The notes under the pieces: generated by a model
What the model saw: only the letters and a program-made list of their open reading frames with translations
Databases searched by the model: none
What the model was told of the DNA's origin: nothing
Source: Paraburkholderia phenoliruptrix
GTDB taxonomy: Bacteria; Pseudomonadota; Gammaproteobacteria; Burkholderiales; Burkholderiaceae
NCBI RefSeq assembly: GCF_902859825.1
Contig: NZ_CADIKB010000001.1
Coordinates: forward strand, 434,001-498,000
Length of the DNA stretch: 64,000 nucleotides
Direction of reading: 5' to 3'
Program-made: the position numbers and the translations under genes
Part shown: one piece after another, positions 35,302 to 44,347 of the stretch
Numbering within the stretch: the first letter of the stretch is position 1
Layout: every line of letters begins with the position of its first letter

Positions 35302-36978
35302 CTAAATCTCCCCGCGAGCGGCGAGCGCCTCAATTCGGTCGGCAGTACGGAGCGCGATTGCCTGAATGGTCAGCGACGGGTTAACGCCGCCTACCGTCGG
35401 GAACACCGAGCCGTCGCAGATCCACAGGTTGTCGATGTCCCAACTGCGGCAATCTGCATTCACGACGCTCGTTGCCGCACTGTCGCCCATGCGCGCGGTG
35501 CCGTGAAGATGCGCGGTGTCGTCGGTCTGCATCCATAGATCCCGGCCGCCAGCCGCTTCCATTGCCGTGCTCATAAACTTCAGCGAATGCGCGATCAGAC
35601 GGCGATCGTTGTCGCAGTAAGAATGCGTGACGCGGGTAACCGGCAGCCCGTACTCGTCTTTTTCATCGGCGAGCGTCACCTGATTGCGCTCCTGCGGCAA
35701 CGTCTCGCCGACAATCCGTAAGCCCGCCTGATGGTTGTATTTCTTCATCTCGTCGATCAGCGCGCGGCCCCACAGGCCGCGACCATTCTGCACGGCAGCC
35801 CATGCAGACGGCAGCGGTCCCTGGCTCATGAATGCATAGCCGCCAAAAAAGTCCTTCCCTCGGTCCTCGTAATTCCAGTGCTCCGTGAGTGCGAGCGAGG
35901 GCGGCCCCTTGTACCAGCGAATTTCTTCATCCATGGTGGCCCAGACTGCCTGGTTGCTCTGCACCATCAGGTTCTTGCCGACGAGGCCCGAGCTATTGGC
36001 GAGCCCGTCTGGGTAGCGGTCAGTCGCGGACATGAGCAGCAAACGCGGCGTTTCGATCGCGTAGCCCGCCACCACGACATGGCGCGCGCGCTGGAATTGC
36101 CAGCGTCCTTCGCGGAAATATTCGACGCCGCTCGCGCGGCCGTCGTCGCCCATGACGACGCGGCCCACCATCGCAAGATCGCGAATTTCAGCGCCCGCGC
36201 GCACGGCGCGCGGAATCCAGGTGACGAGCGCGCTCTGCTTCGCGTTAGTCGCGCAGCCGGTGACGCAGAAGCCGCGATAGACGCAGGGGTGCGCCTCGCC
36301 GCGCGGCGCGGAAATGGTCGCGAGCGGCGTCGTGGTCCACGGAATGCCGAGCGCTTCGCATCCGCGCGCCAGCACCAGTGCAGCGGCGTTAGGCTCATGC
36401 GGCCGATAGGGATAGCGCGGGCGTTTCGGCCCCCACGGATAGTTGACAGGCCCGGCGATTTTCAGCGCGTTCTCGACTTCCCCGTAGTAGCGCCACATCT
36501 CGCGCCAATCGAGCGGCCAGTCCGCTCCGTAACCGAGCAAGGTGCGGGACTTGAACCATTCCGGGCGAAACCGCAGCGACACCATCGCGAAATGAACCGT
36601 GCTGCCGCCGACTGCCTTGCCGCTGTTATTCTTGCCGAGCTCCAGCGGATCGTCGCCGTCGCAGAGGCGCTCGTCGGTCCAGTACAGCTTGCTTTGATGC
36701 GTTTCGTCCGACGCGAATTCTTCAAGCGGGCGCCACCATGCGCCGGCATCGAGCGCGACGACCTTGAAGCCTTTCTCAGCGAGCCGGCAAGCCAGCGTGC
36801 CGCCGCCTGCGCCGGTGCCGACTATCGCAAAGTCGACAGCCTCGTCCTGCCTGTATTCGCGCATCGGCAGCCATGCGCCGGGGCGCATCACATCGGGCGC
36901 GCGTCCGTTCTTGCCGCGCGGGGCCTCGCGCGCGTCTTCGTGCGACGCTCCCGTCTCCTTGTGCTTCTCAGCGGACAC
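35302..36978 (-). CDS. GMC-type FAD-dependent dehydrogenase with Fe-S-type cysteine motif
   Basis: About 558 residues from GTG 36978, preferred over ATG 36984 because AAGGAG then lies seven bases upstream. The FAD motif is FAIVGTGAGGGTLACRLAE. The C-terminal catalytic parts are DTAHLHGTARMGD and FPTVGGVNPSLTIQAIALR. Cysteines at about 232, 238 and 242 (C-x5-C-x3-C) match the spacing of the [3Fe-4S] ligands in bacterial FAD-glucose dehydrogenase. This suggests electron transfer to a cytochrome rather than to oxygen. It overlaps the end of the subunit-3-like gene, its likely partner. The substrate is unknown, probably a sugar or polyol. Confidence 0.88.
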   Translation of the reverse strand: MSAEKHKETGASHEDAREAPRGKNGRAPDVMRPGAWLPMREYRQDEAVDFAIVGTGAGGGTLACRLAEKGFKVVALDAGAWWRPLEEFASDETHQSKLYWTDERLCDGDDPLELGKNNSGKAVGGSTVHFAMVSLRFRPEWFKSRTLLGYGADWPLDWREMWRYYGEVENALKIAGPVNYPWGPKRPRYPYRPHEPNAAALVLARGCEALGIPWTTTPLATISAPRGEAHPCVYRGFCVTGCATNAKQSALVTWIPRAVRAGAEIRDLAMVGRVVMGDDGRASGVEYFREGRWQFQRARHVVVAGYAIETPRLLLMSATDRYPDGLANSSGLVGKNLMVQSNQAVWATMDEEIRWYKGPPSLALTEHWNYEDRGKDFFGGYAFMSQGPLPSAWAAVQNGRGLWGRALIDEMKKYNHQAGLRIVGETLPQERNQVTLADEKDEYGLPVTRVTHSYCDNDRRLIAHSLKFMSTAMEAAGGRDLWMQTDDTAHLHGTARMGDSAATSVVNADCRSWDIDNLWICDGSVFPTVGGVNPSLTIQAIALRTADRIEALAARGEI

Positions 36979-37624
36979 GGCCATTCTCCTTGCGGGCTTT
37001 GTCCTCGTGACCGGCCTTTGCTTCCGCGGCTTCCCATGGATCGCGCCGGTCGAAGTACAGGCGCACGTAGCCGCGCGGATTCGCGGGGCCCCCAAAGCCG
37101 ATCTCGCTCCACGCATGCGGATGCGCGTAATACAGGGTGCAGATGTCGTGCAGCACGCGCTTCGAGAAAAAGAGCGCCGGTGGCATGCCCTGCCATGCTT
37201 CGCCGCCCAGCTTGCCTTGCTGCATATCGGTGAGGAGTGCGATGCGTGCCGCCTCGTCGAGGCTGGCAAACGGCAGTTCATGGCGGGCGCGGCTTTCGGC
37301 ATCGATCGCTGCGAGGCCGATGCGCCAGGCGTCGCGCATGGGCGGCAAGGAGGCATTGCGATAGCCGTCGCGGCCATTTTCGAACAGGCGGGCGTCCAGC
37401 AGAGCAGCGGCCGGCACTTGTGGACGCTGCGGATCCTGCGGCACGATGCACGCGCACACTACGCACAGCGCACGCCACTCGACGGCATTCAGGAAGCGTG
37501 GCTCGCATGGGGTCGCGAGTCGTTCGTCGATGACCTTGCGCGTGATGTCGTCCCATGACGGCGTATCTCGCTTGTCGAGCACGTCGTAGCCGGGATACGT
37601 GGGGGAGCGTGGCACGTCGGTCAT
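36968..37624 (-). CDS. Gluconate 2-dehydrogenase subunit 3 family protein
   Basis: 218 residues of the small-subunit family (PF13618-like): WDDITRKVIDERLATPCEPR, CIVPQDPQRPQVPAAALLDA, the WQGMPPALFFSKRVLHDICT region and a C-terminal YYAHPHAWSEIGFGGPANPR. Small subunits of gluconate and glucose dehydrogenases usually carry a Tat signal that exports the flavoprotein. None is visible here, so the complex may stay in the cytoplasm or rely on the neighbouring membrane protein. It overlaps the genes on both sides. Confidence 0.85.
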   Translation of the reverse strand: MTDVPRSPTYPGYDVLDKRDTPSWDDITRKVIDERLATPCEPRFLNAVEWRALCVVCACIVPQDPQRPQVPAAALLDARLFENGRDGYRNASLPPMRDAWRIGLAAIDAESRARHELPFASLDEAARIALLTDMQQGKLGGEAWQGMPPALFFSKRVLHDICTLYYAHPHAWSEIGFGGPANPRGYVRLYFDRRDPWEAAEAKAGHEDKARKENGRVR

Positions 37625-38541
37625 CGTTCTGTCTCCCGCAGGCGTAGCGCGGCCAACCCCGCGAGCGCGAGCGCGGAAAAGCTCGGCGGCGCGGGCAACG
37701 GCGGGCCGTTGAAGAGATTCTGGCTCCAGTTGCGCCAGCCGCCCTGATTGCGCGCGATCCCGCGCGCATGGAAGCCGACACCAGCGAAACCGAGCGCGGT
37801 CGTAATGCGTAGCCAGACGCGCGAGAACCATCGCGGCTGGGGCGCGGCGAGCGCAGTATTGAGCAGCAGCGCCGACGCGACCGGGGGCACGAGGATGGGC
37901 GCGTACATCACCGGGTTGTGGAACGCGCCGCGAAAATGCAGAAGCGCAACTTCGCCCACGGTGCCGGCCAGGCCGGCACTGGTCACGAGCGCGAGCGCTT
38001 GCCCGGCGGGCAGACCAAAGAGCCGCGGCTCACGCGCGGGCTGCTCGCGCAGCTTTTCGGCGACTGCGCCGAGCGCGCCCGACAGGAGCAGCGCCATTGG
38101 CGCACCGATCGGTGCGGCGTAGAAAAGATTAGGCCAGCTCCATCCACCGGGGCGCTTCGTGATGTTGTACAGGTGAAAGCCCGTGCCCGCCACACCGGTC
38201 AACGCCGCACCGAGATAGATCGGACTGCGTAACGGATGGCGAGCCGACTCGCGGTCCGAGCCGCCATGCAGGCCGGCGAGCAACGACAGAGAGGAAACAA
38301 TCAGCGGCGCGTACATCGCGGGGTTGTCGAACGAGCCGCGGTAGTGTTCCATCGCGCTGTCGGCGAGCACGGACAGCGCCAGCAAGGCCGAACTGCGGTT
38401 GAAGGTACACGCCGTGTCGATATGCGTCTGAACCGCCGTGCCATGCCGGTCGCGCCGGCTCGCGAAGAACGCGAGGGCGCCGGCGGCGAGTCCGCAGGCG
38501 AGGGCGATTGCGCCCGCATCGCTTGTCGTAATCTGCTTCAT
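37621..38541 (-). CDS. Integral membrane protein of the dehydrogenase cluster
   Basis: 306 residues with about eight hydrophobic segments in two similar halves. SAMEHYRGSFDNPAMYAPLI in the first half is mirrored by VALLHFRGAFHNPVMYAPIL in the second, and GFHLYNITKRPGGWSWPNLF by GFHARGIARNQGGWRNWSQN. It therefore arose by internal duplication. The repeated His residues could bind metal or heme. It overlaps the subunit-3-like gene by four bases and is likely a membrane partner of the GMC dehydrogenase. Confidence 0.78.
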   Translation of the reverse strand: MKQITTSDAGAIALACGLAAGALAFFASRRDRHGTAVQTHIDTACTFNRSSALLALSVLADSAMEHYRGSFDNPAMYAPLIVSSLSLLAGLHGGSDRESARHPLRSPIYLGAALTGVAGTGFHLYNITKRPGGWSWPNLFYAAPIGAPMALLLSGALGAVAEKLREQPAREPRLFGLPAGQALALVTSAGLAGTVGEVALLHFRGAFHNPVMYAPILVPPVASALLLNTALAAPQPRWFSRVWLRITTALGFAGVGFHARGIARNQGGWRNWSQNLFNGPPLPAPPSFSALALAGLAALRLRETER

Positions 38542-38577
38542 CGATCCTCAGCGTGAGTGTTCGCAGCGTTCGAATGC

Positions 38578-39684
38578 TTACACCGCGTATTGCTGCGCGT
38601 CAGCCTGCTTCAGCTCGAGACCGCAGCCGGGACGCGTGAGGTCCGGCGCCATGGCGCCGTTCTTCACACAGGGCGCACCGTCGAACAACATCTGCTCGAT
38701 GCGCACGTGATCATGAAACCATTCCTGATGCCGCAGGCGAGGCGCCGCGCAGGCCGCATGGAGATGCAGGGCCGGCGCGCAATGCGCGGACAGCGGTGTA
38801 TGGAAGGCTTCGCAGAGCGCCGCCGCGCGCAAAAAGCCTGTCACTCCGCCGCAGCGGGTGAGGTCCGCTTGCAGAACGTCGACAGCCTCGTGGGCGAGCA
38901 GCGCGCGAAAATCGTCGAGCGTGTAGCCGTATTCGCCAGCGGCCAGTTCCATATGCGGCGGAAGCGCACTTCTAAGCGCCGACAGGCCGCCGAGATCGTC
39001 CGATGAGACCGGCTCTTCGAACCATTCGACACCGTGCTCGGCGAAACGCGTTGCGTAGAACAGCGCCTGCTTCCGATCCAGCGCGCCGTTGGCGTCGACG
39101 AACAGACCCGCATCGTCGCCAATGGCCTCGCGCGCGACGCACACCCTATGCGGATCGCGCGAGGGCTCGCTGCCGACCTTGATCTTGACCCAGCGGCAGC
39201 CGTTCTCTTCTACCCAGCGCGTGAGCTGAGCGCGGATCTCGTCGTCGCTGTAGGTCGTGAAGCCGCCGCTTCCATAAACCGGAACGCGTCCACGCATTGC
39301 GCCGAGCAGCCGCACGAGAGGTACGTCCGCGAGACGCGCCTTGAGATCCCACAGGGCGCAATCGACCGCCGAGATCGCGTTGGCCGCGAGCCCCGAGCGG
39401 CCGAGATTGCGCACCCGCCGCTGCATGCGCAGCCAGAGGGCGTCGATGTCGAGCGCGTCCTGGCCGCGCAGCGTTTCGGCCAATGCGCCTTCGATCAGTT
39501 TGCCGGCGCAAGCATCGGTATAGGTGTAGCCAATGCCGGTCTGGCCCGCTGCGTCGACTTCGGCGATGACCAGCGTCGTCGAGGTCCACGCGAAGGTGCC
39601 GTCCGCCTCGGGACGATCGGTGGGAATGGTAAAGGCGCGCGCTCGTATCGCGTCGATGGGCGCCTCGGGAAGGGAGTGCGGCAT
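38578..39684 (-). CDS. Mandelate racemase/muconate lactonizing enzyme family (enolase superfamily)
   Basis: 368 residues. The capping domain is followed by the barrel with WVKIKVG (Lys-x-Lys base motif), LFVDANGALDR (first metal Asp), EWFEEPVSSDD (Glu) and ELAAGEYGY (Glu). The C-terminal general base region has CAPALHLHAACA. Such enzymes racemise or dehydrate sugar acids. It is seven bases from the TPP-enzyme gene and probably in one operon with it. The substrate cannot be assigned. Confidence 0.85.
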   Translation of the reverse strand: MPHSLPEAPIDAIRARAFTIPTDRPEADGTFAWTSTTLVIAEVDAAGQTGIGYTYTDACAGKLIEGALAETLRGQDALDIDALWLRMQRRVRNLGRSGLAANAISAVDCALWDLKARLADVPLVRLLGAMRGRVPVYGSGGFTTYSDDEIRAQLTRWVEENGCRWVKIKVGSEPSRDPHRVCVAREAIGDDAGLFVDANGALDRKQALFYATRFAEHGVEWFEEPVSSDDLGGLSALRSALPPHMELAAGEYGYTLDDFRALLAHEAVDVLQADLTRCGGVTGFLRAAALCEAFHTPLSAHCAPALHLHAACAAPRLRHQEWFHDHVRIEQMLFDGAPCVKNGAMAPDLTRPGCGLELKQADAQQYAV

Positions 39685-39690
39685 GGCGCG

Positions 39691-41487
39691 CTACCTGTCT
39701 TTGTGCCCGGGCAGCACCGCGCCGAGCACCTGCTTCGCGGTATCGATCAGCACGCTGCCTTCGTTCGGATCGCCCTTCATCAGCGTCGACGCAAACGCCT
39801 TCGCCTGCGTAAGCGTGATGTGCGGCGGCAGCGGCGGCACATTCGGGTCGGCTTTGACCTCAATCACGACGGGCCGGTTGGCGGAAAGCGCTTCGTCCCA
39901 CGCCGCACCCATCTGCTGCGCGTCGTCGACGTAAATGCCTTTTAGACCGATCAGTTCTGCGAAGCGGTGATATGGCACCGAAGGTATGTCCTGCGAGGCC
40001 TCGAACTTCGGATCGCCGCTCATCACGCGCTGCTCCCACGTGACCTGGTTCAGATCCTCGTTGTTTAGCACCATGCAGATCCAGCGCGGATCAGCCCAGC
40101 TTTTCCAGTACTTCGATACGGTAATAAGCTCGGCCATATTGTTCATCTGCATCGCGCCGTCCCCGACCAGCGCGATCACCGGCCGGTTCGGATGCGCGAA
40201 CTTCGCGGCAATCGCATACGGCACGGCCGCGCCCATCGATGCGAGCCCGCCGGAGAGCGAGCACATCATGCCGCGCTGAACTTTCAGATCGCGCGCGTAC
40301 CAGTTGGCGCATGAGCCCGAGTCGCTCGTGACGATTGCGTTCGCCGGCACGCGCGGCGACAGTTCCCACACGGTGCGCTGCGGATTGACGCATCCTTTGG
40401 AGGGTTCCATCGCGCGCTTCTCGAGCTTTTTCCACCAGTCGGCGTTCCAGCTTTCGATATCCTCGCGCCAGGCCCGGTCGGTTTTTTGCTGCAGTAGCGG
40501 CAGCAGAAGACGCAATGTTTCCGCGCTATCGCCGACGAGGTTCACTTCCATGGGATAACGCAGGCTCAGCATGTCCGGCTTGATATCGATCTGAACGCCG
40601 CGCGCAGCACCGTCCTTCGGCAGGAATTCGGCGTAGGGGAACCCTGAGCCGATCATCAACAAGGTGTCGCATCCGGTCATGAGCTTATAGCTCGGCTCGG
40701 TGCCGAGCAGGCCGATAGAGCCGGTCACGAACGGCAGATCATCGGGAAGGGCAGCCTTGCCGAGCAGCGCTTTGGCGACGCCTGCACCCAGTTTTTCGGC
40801 GACGGCGATGACCTCGTCCGTGGCGCCGAGGGCGCCCGCGCCTACCAGGATCGCGACCTTCCTGCCCGCGTTGAGCACGTCGGCCGCGCGTTGGAGATCG
40901 TCGGGGTAGGGCACGGTTTTTGGCGCACGGTATCCGACGCCGGAGTGCAGCGTGCCGTGCTTGCGCCCGGGCGGCTCATAGTCGAGTTCCTGCAAATCGT
41001 TGGGCAGAATGATCGCCGTGACTTTGCGCTCACCGAGCGCGGTGCGCACTGCGCGATCCACGAGATGGCGGATTTGCTGCGGCACACTCGCCTGCTCCAC
41101 GAAAGCACCGGCGACGTCCTTGAACATCGCCGCGAGATCGAGTTCCTGCTGATAGTGTCCACCGAGCCCGGCGCGCGCCTGCTGACCGGTAATTGCCAGC
41201 ACCGGCATATGGTCGAGCCGCGCGTCATACAGACCGGTGAGCAGGTGCGCTGCGCCGGGCCCCGAAGTCGCGATGCACACGCCTAGTTCGCCGGTAAATT
41301 TCGCGTGCGCGGATGCCATGAATGCGGCCATTTCCTCGTGACGCGTCTGGATGAATTCTATCTTGCCTTCGGCGCGGTTCAGTGCACCAAACACACCGTT
41401 GATTCCGTCCCCGGGATAGCCGTAGATGCGGCGGACACCCCAGGCGTGAAGCCGTTCGACAAGAAAGTCGCCAACTGTGGCTGCCAT
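39691..41487 (-). CDS. Thiamine-pyrophosphate enzyme (pyruvate oxidase/PoxB-like)
   Basis: 598 residues with the three standard domains. The Pyr domain holds the catalytic Glu in FIQTRHEEMAAFMASAHAKF. The central domain has VAILVGAGALGATDEVI. The PP domain has IALVGDGAMQMNNMAELITV (GDG-x-N-type motif) and VLNNEDLNQVTWE. The pattern matches pyruvate dehydrogenase (quinone)/pyruvate oxidase relatives. ATG 41487 has GGAGGA upstream. First gene of the minus-strand run; its promoter should lie in 41488-41904. Confidence 0.87.
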   Translation of the reverse strand: MAATVGDFLVERLHAWGVRRIYGYPGDGINGVFGALNRAEGKIEFIQTRHEEMAAFMASAHAKFTGELGVCIATSGPGAAHLLTGLYDARLDHMPVLAITGQQARAGLGGHYQQELDLAAMFKDVAGAFVEQASVPQQIRHLVDRAVRTALGERKVTAIILPNDLQELDYEPPGRKHGTLHSGVGYRAPKTVPYPDDLQRAADVLNAGRKVAILVGAGALGATDEVIAVAEKLGAGVAKALLGKAALPDDLPFVTGSIGLLGTEPSYKLMTGCDTLLMIGSGFPYAEFLPKDGAARGVQIDIKPDMLSLRYPMEVNLVGDSAETLRLLLPLLQQKTDRAWREDIESWNADWWKKLEKRAMEPSKGCVNPQRTVWELSPRVPANAIVTSDSGSCANWYARDLKVQRGMMCSLSGGLASMGAAVPYAIAAKFAHPNRPVIALVGDGAMQMNNMAELITVSKYWKSWADPRWICMVLNNEDLNQVTWEQRVMSGDPKFEASQDIPSVPYHRFAELIGLKGIYVDDAQQMGAAWDEALSANRPVVIEVKADPNVPPLPPHITLTQAKAFASTLMKGDPNEGSVLIDTAKQVLGAVLPGHKDR

Positions 41488-41712
41488 TACTCGATCCTCC
41501 GGCGGATACCCGCGATGGCACTGCCGCCGCATTTTTTGGGCCACACGGTCGCCCGTCTACTGTAACGGGGGCCTGTCGCGCCAAATGAGCATGGAGCCAG
41601 ATCGCGCACCCAGCGGCCTCTGCGCCGGATGCCGCTCGATGAGCAAGTCGCGACGCCCGACGGCGCTTGACGCGCTGCCCAGCGGCGGAGCGGGGACGTG
41701 CGAAAGGCGCGC

Positions 41713-41734
41713 TTTTTTCAAACGATTGAAAAAA
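41713..41734. promoter_or_regulatory. AT-rich inverted repeat (operator or terminator-like)
   Basis: TTTTTTCAA (41713-41721) and TTGAAAAAA (41726-41734) are perfect 9-bp arms around ACGA. The second arm is the start of the 28-base motif. The symmetric AT-rich design in a GC-rich genome suggests a binding site. Confidence 0.45.
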
Positions 41735-41753
41735 CGGCATACTGTGACATGTT
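41726..41753 (+). promoter_or_regulatory. Conserved 28-base promoter-like motif, copy 2
   Basis: TTGAAAAAA, GGCAT and GTGACAT blocks in the same spacing as at 25979-26006 (22 of 28 identical). It lies 239 bases upstream of the TPP-enzyme ATG (opposite strand) and 152 bases before the broken PBP gene. Confidence 0.45.
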
Positions 41754-41904
41754 TGAAGAGACGCAACCCGGAGGCTGTCGGCGGCTCGTCGCGAGCATCA
41801 TCTTAATGCTCGTGCCAGAGGCAGATAGGGACAGGTCTCTGTCATTCAATTTCGGGCGTTCCTTGTCACTAAGTTAAACAAGGCCATTCGTTTTACATCA
41901 CCCA

Positions 41905-43388
41905 ATGCGTTTCCGGTCAAGGCGTTTCAGCTTCCAGCCATTATCAACGAGGCCTGGCCGACTGCCGCGATTGCGCTCGCGTGTGGTGGGAGGGGCATTC
42001 TCCATCGGGTTTGCCGTCCTTGCCGCGCGTGCAATGTGGGTACAGGGCATCAACGACGGGTTCTATCAAAAGCAGGGTGAACTCCGGCAGGTGCGCGAAT
42101 TCCCCATTCATGCCATGCGCGGACGAATTCTGGATCGCGATGGCCGGGCGCTTGCGGTGAGCCTGCCGACACGTACATTGTGGATGGATGCGGCCGACGG
42201 GGACGCCGTCTCGTTCGAACAGGCATCTGCAGTCGGCAAGTTGCTCGGCATCGACGCAGAGTCGATCGAAGCGATCGTAGCGTCCCGGAAATCATTTGCG
42301 TATCTCAAGAGGCAGGTACCCGAGCACATCGCGCAGGAGGTGATGCGGCTCGGCGTGCCAGGCGTCTACGCTCAACCCGACTACCGCCGGTTCTATCCGG
42401 AGGGCAACATCGTCGCGCAGGTGACGGGTTTTGCCGGCGTCGACGGCAGCGGCCTCGAGGGGATCGAAAAAATCGACGATGGTGTACTGACGGGCCGCGA
42501 TGGAAGTCACCGCGTATTGCGAAACGCGGGAGGGCAGGTCATCGATACGCTCGGACTTCGGGCTCCTGCGGCGGGCAAAGACGTGAAGCTCACGATTGAC
42601 CAGCCGATCCAGTATGCAACCTTCAAGGCGCTGCGTGAGGCCGTGCAGCGCACGGATGCCCGGTCGGGTTCTGCGGTCGTTCTTGACGCGCACACCGGTG
42701 AAATCCTCGCGATGGCGAACTGGCCGAGCTTCGATCCAAACAGCCGGGCCAGAAGAGCAGGAAACGCAGTACGCAATCACGCGGTCACCGATGTGTTCGA
42801 ACCGGGCTCGGTCATGAAGCCGGTGACCATCGCCCTGGCCTTGCAGCGCAACGCTGTGTCGCCCGAGTCGCTCGTCGCAACGAACGGTGGAAAGCTGCAT
42901 CTCGACGGCGCGGTGATCCACGACGATCGCGATTTTGGCACGCTGACCGTGGGCGGCGTCGTGCAGAAATCGAGTAACGTCCGCGACACACGCTGCCCGT
43001 GCGTGGCCGCCGCATTTTTTCTCCGCGCGTCGCGGCGCAGGTGCTCACCATGCTCGAGTCGGTGGTCTCAGAGGACGGCACCGCACCCGAGGCGTCGGTG
43101 CTGGGCTATTCCGTCGCAGGCAAGACCGGAACGGCTTATCGCTAGACTAGCCATGGCTACAACCGCAGTCAGTATCGGGCGTCCTTCGTTGGAATCATTC
43201 CCGCCGAAAGTCCGAAAGTCGTCATCGCGGTGTCGATCGACCGACCGCGACGAGGTTCGCATTTTGGCGGGGCTGCCGCAGGACCCGCCTTCTCGGACAT
43301 CGCAGCGCAGACGATGAATCTGCTCGGCGTGACACCGGATCGCCCTGGCTTGCCACTCGTGCAAGGCGAGCGAACGCCGGTCATCTAG
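41905..43388 (+). pseudogene. Extra FtsI/PBP3-type penicillin-binding protein, internally deleted
   Basis: The first frame gives an N-terminal TM, the dimerisation domain (RGRILDRDGRALAVSLPTRT) and the transpeptidase start with the SxxK nucleophile motif EPGSVMKPVTIALAL and SSN (42970-42978). Then the frame is lost. From about 42985 another frame gives LPVRGRRIFSPRVAAQVLTM, AGKTGTAYR (KTGT motif) and, beyond a TAG at 43143, SQYRASFVGIIPAESPKVVI up to the end at 43388. SSN and KTGT are about 49 codons apart instead of about 135 in E. coli FtsI, so about 85 residues are deleted. It is away from any division cluster, hence a second copy whose loss is tolerable. Confidence 0.88.
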
Positions 43389-43595
43389 ACCGGCTGCCGG
43401 GCCTGACCTAATAACGGTAGAGAGTACTCATGCATCCAGTTCGCAAGCAGATGTGAGCCTGTCCGCCTCCCGAATGCGGGTACAGTCGCGCTGCCGGAGC
43501 ACAGAGCGTGACAGCCAGCCGACCCAGGCCACGCTTCAATTCAGGCACGAAGTGACGTATTTTCAATGGTGATGGCGGTCGCAATGGGAGGGGCA

Positions 43596-44012
43596 ATGGG
43601 TTCTCGCAAAGCAGCAATGGTTCCGGGCAAAGAAGATCTGGAGGCGATGTCTGAGTTCCGTTATCAGCTACGGCAATTTTTGCGGTTTTCCGAGGAGATT
43701 ACTCATGCAGCGGGAATCACACCGTTGCAGTACCAGTTGCTGCTTCACGTACGAGGGTTTTCTGGGCGTGAGTGGGCAACAGTCGGTGAACTGGCGGAGA
43801 GGTTGCAGGCTGCTCCAAACGGCACGGCGGCCCTGGTCTCACGATGCGAAGCGGCCGGCTTTGTAACGCGTAAGCCGGGACGGGTGGATCGTCGTCAGGT
43901 CCAGGTGCATCTCACGGCTAAAGGGGAGCGGTGCCTGCTCAAGCTGGCGGCGCTTCACAAGTCGGAGATGGAATCGTTCGGATGGGCCTTCGCCGGAAGA
44001 GTCAGGCAATAG
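43596..44012 (+). CDS. MarR-family transcriptional regulator
   Basis: 138 residues from ATG 43596 (GGAGG four bases upstream). The winged HTH is clear: ITPLQYQLLLHVRGF, WATVGELAERLQAAPNGTAA, LVSRCEAAGFVTRKPGRVDR-RQVQVHLTAKG. The C-terminal dimerisation helix is short, ending SFGWAFAGRVRQ. Ligand unknown. It lies 335 bases before the CLC gene on the same strand. Confidence 0.8.
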   Translation: MGSRKAAMVPGKEDLEAMSEFRYQLRQFLRFSEEITHAAGITPLQYQLLLHVRGFSGREWATVGELAERLQAAPNGTAALVSRCEAAGFVTRKPGRVDRRQVQVHLTAKGERCLLKLAALHKSEMESFGWAFAGRVRQ

Positions 44013-44347
44013 TGCTGCATCCGCTTCGGCCGCGCCAGCGCGGGGAACAACGGGGCTGGGCTTCGCGCGTATCTCATGGGGTGCCAGACAGTTCCCCGAT
44101 TGTTTTGAGCGCTCGGTGACCGGGGGGCGCCGAGGGCAAGCAGGGACCTGCAGTTTGTGCACTGCCTGACGCCCGTTCCATGACGGTCAGGACAGCTTTC
44201 GGCCACTCATAGGCGTCCATTGACTTCATTGGTCGCGATCTGTTTGTGCTGGACGGGTTTCAGGATCGGAAGTTTTCCTTTTTGGGCGCGTTCATCGGTT
44301 ACGTACTAGGATGTAATAGCACCGTAGCTCCTTCCTGGAACTAATCG
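44013..44347. other. Intergenic region between MarR and CLC genes
   Basis: 335 bases, no gene recognised on either strand. Presumably the CLC promoter lies in the last 100 bases, which are AT-richer. Confidence 0.5.

Larger units (their letters stand above)
41488..41904. other. Divergent regulatory region, TPP enzyme versus PBP remnant
   Basis: 417 bases without a gene. It contains the inverted repeat at 41713-41734 and the second copy of the 28-base motif at 41726-41753. Confidence 0.5.

Noticed and set aside
35731..37233. 500-codon plus-strand frame opposite the GMC gene
   Set aside because: Shadow of a strong, domain-supported coding frame.
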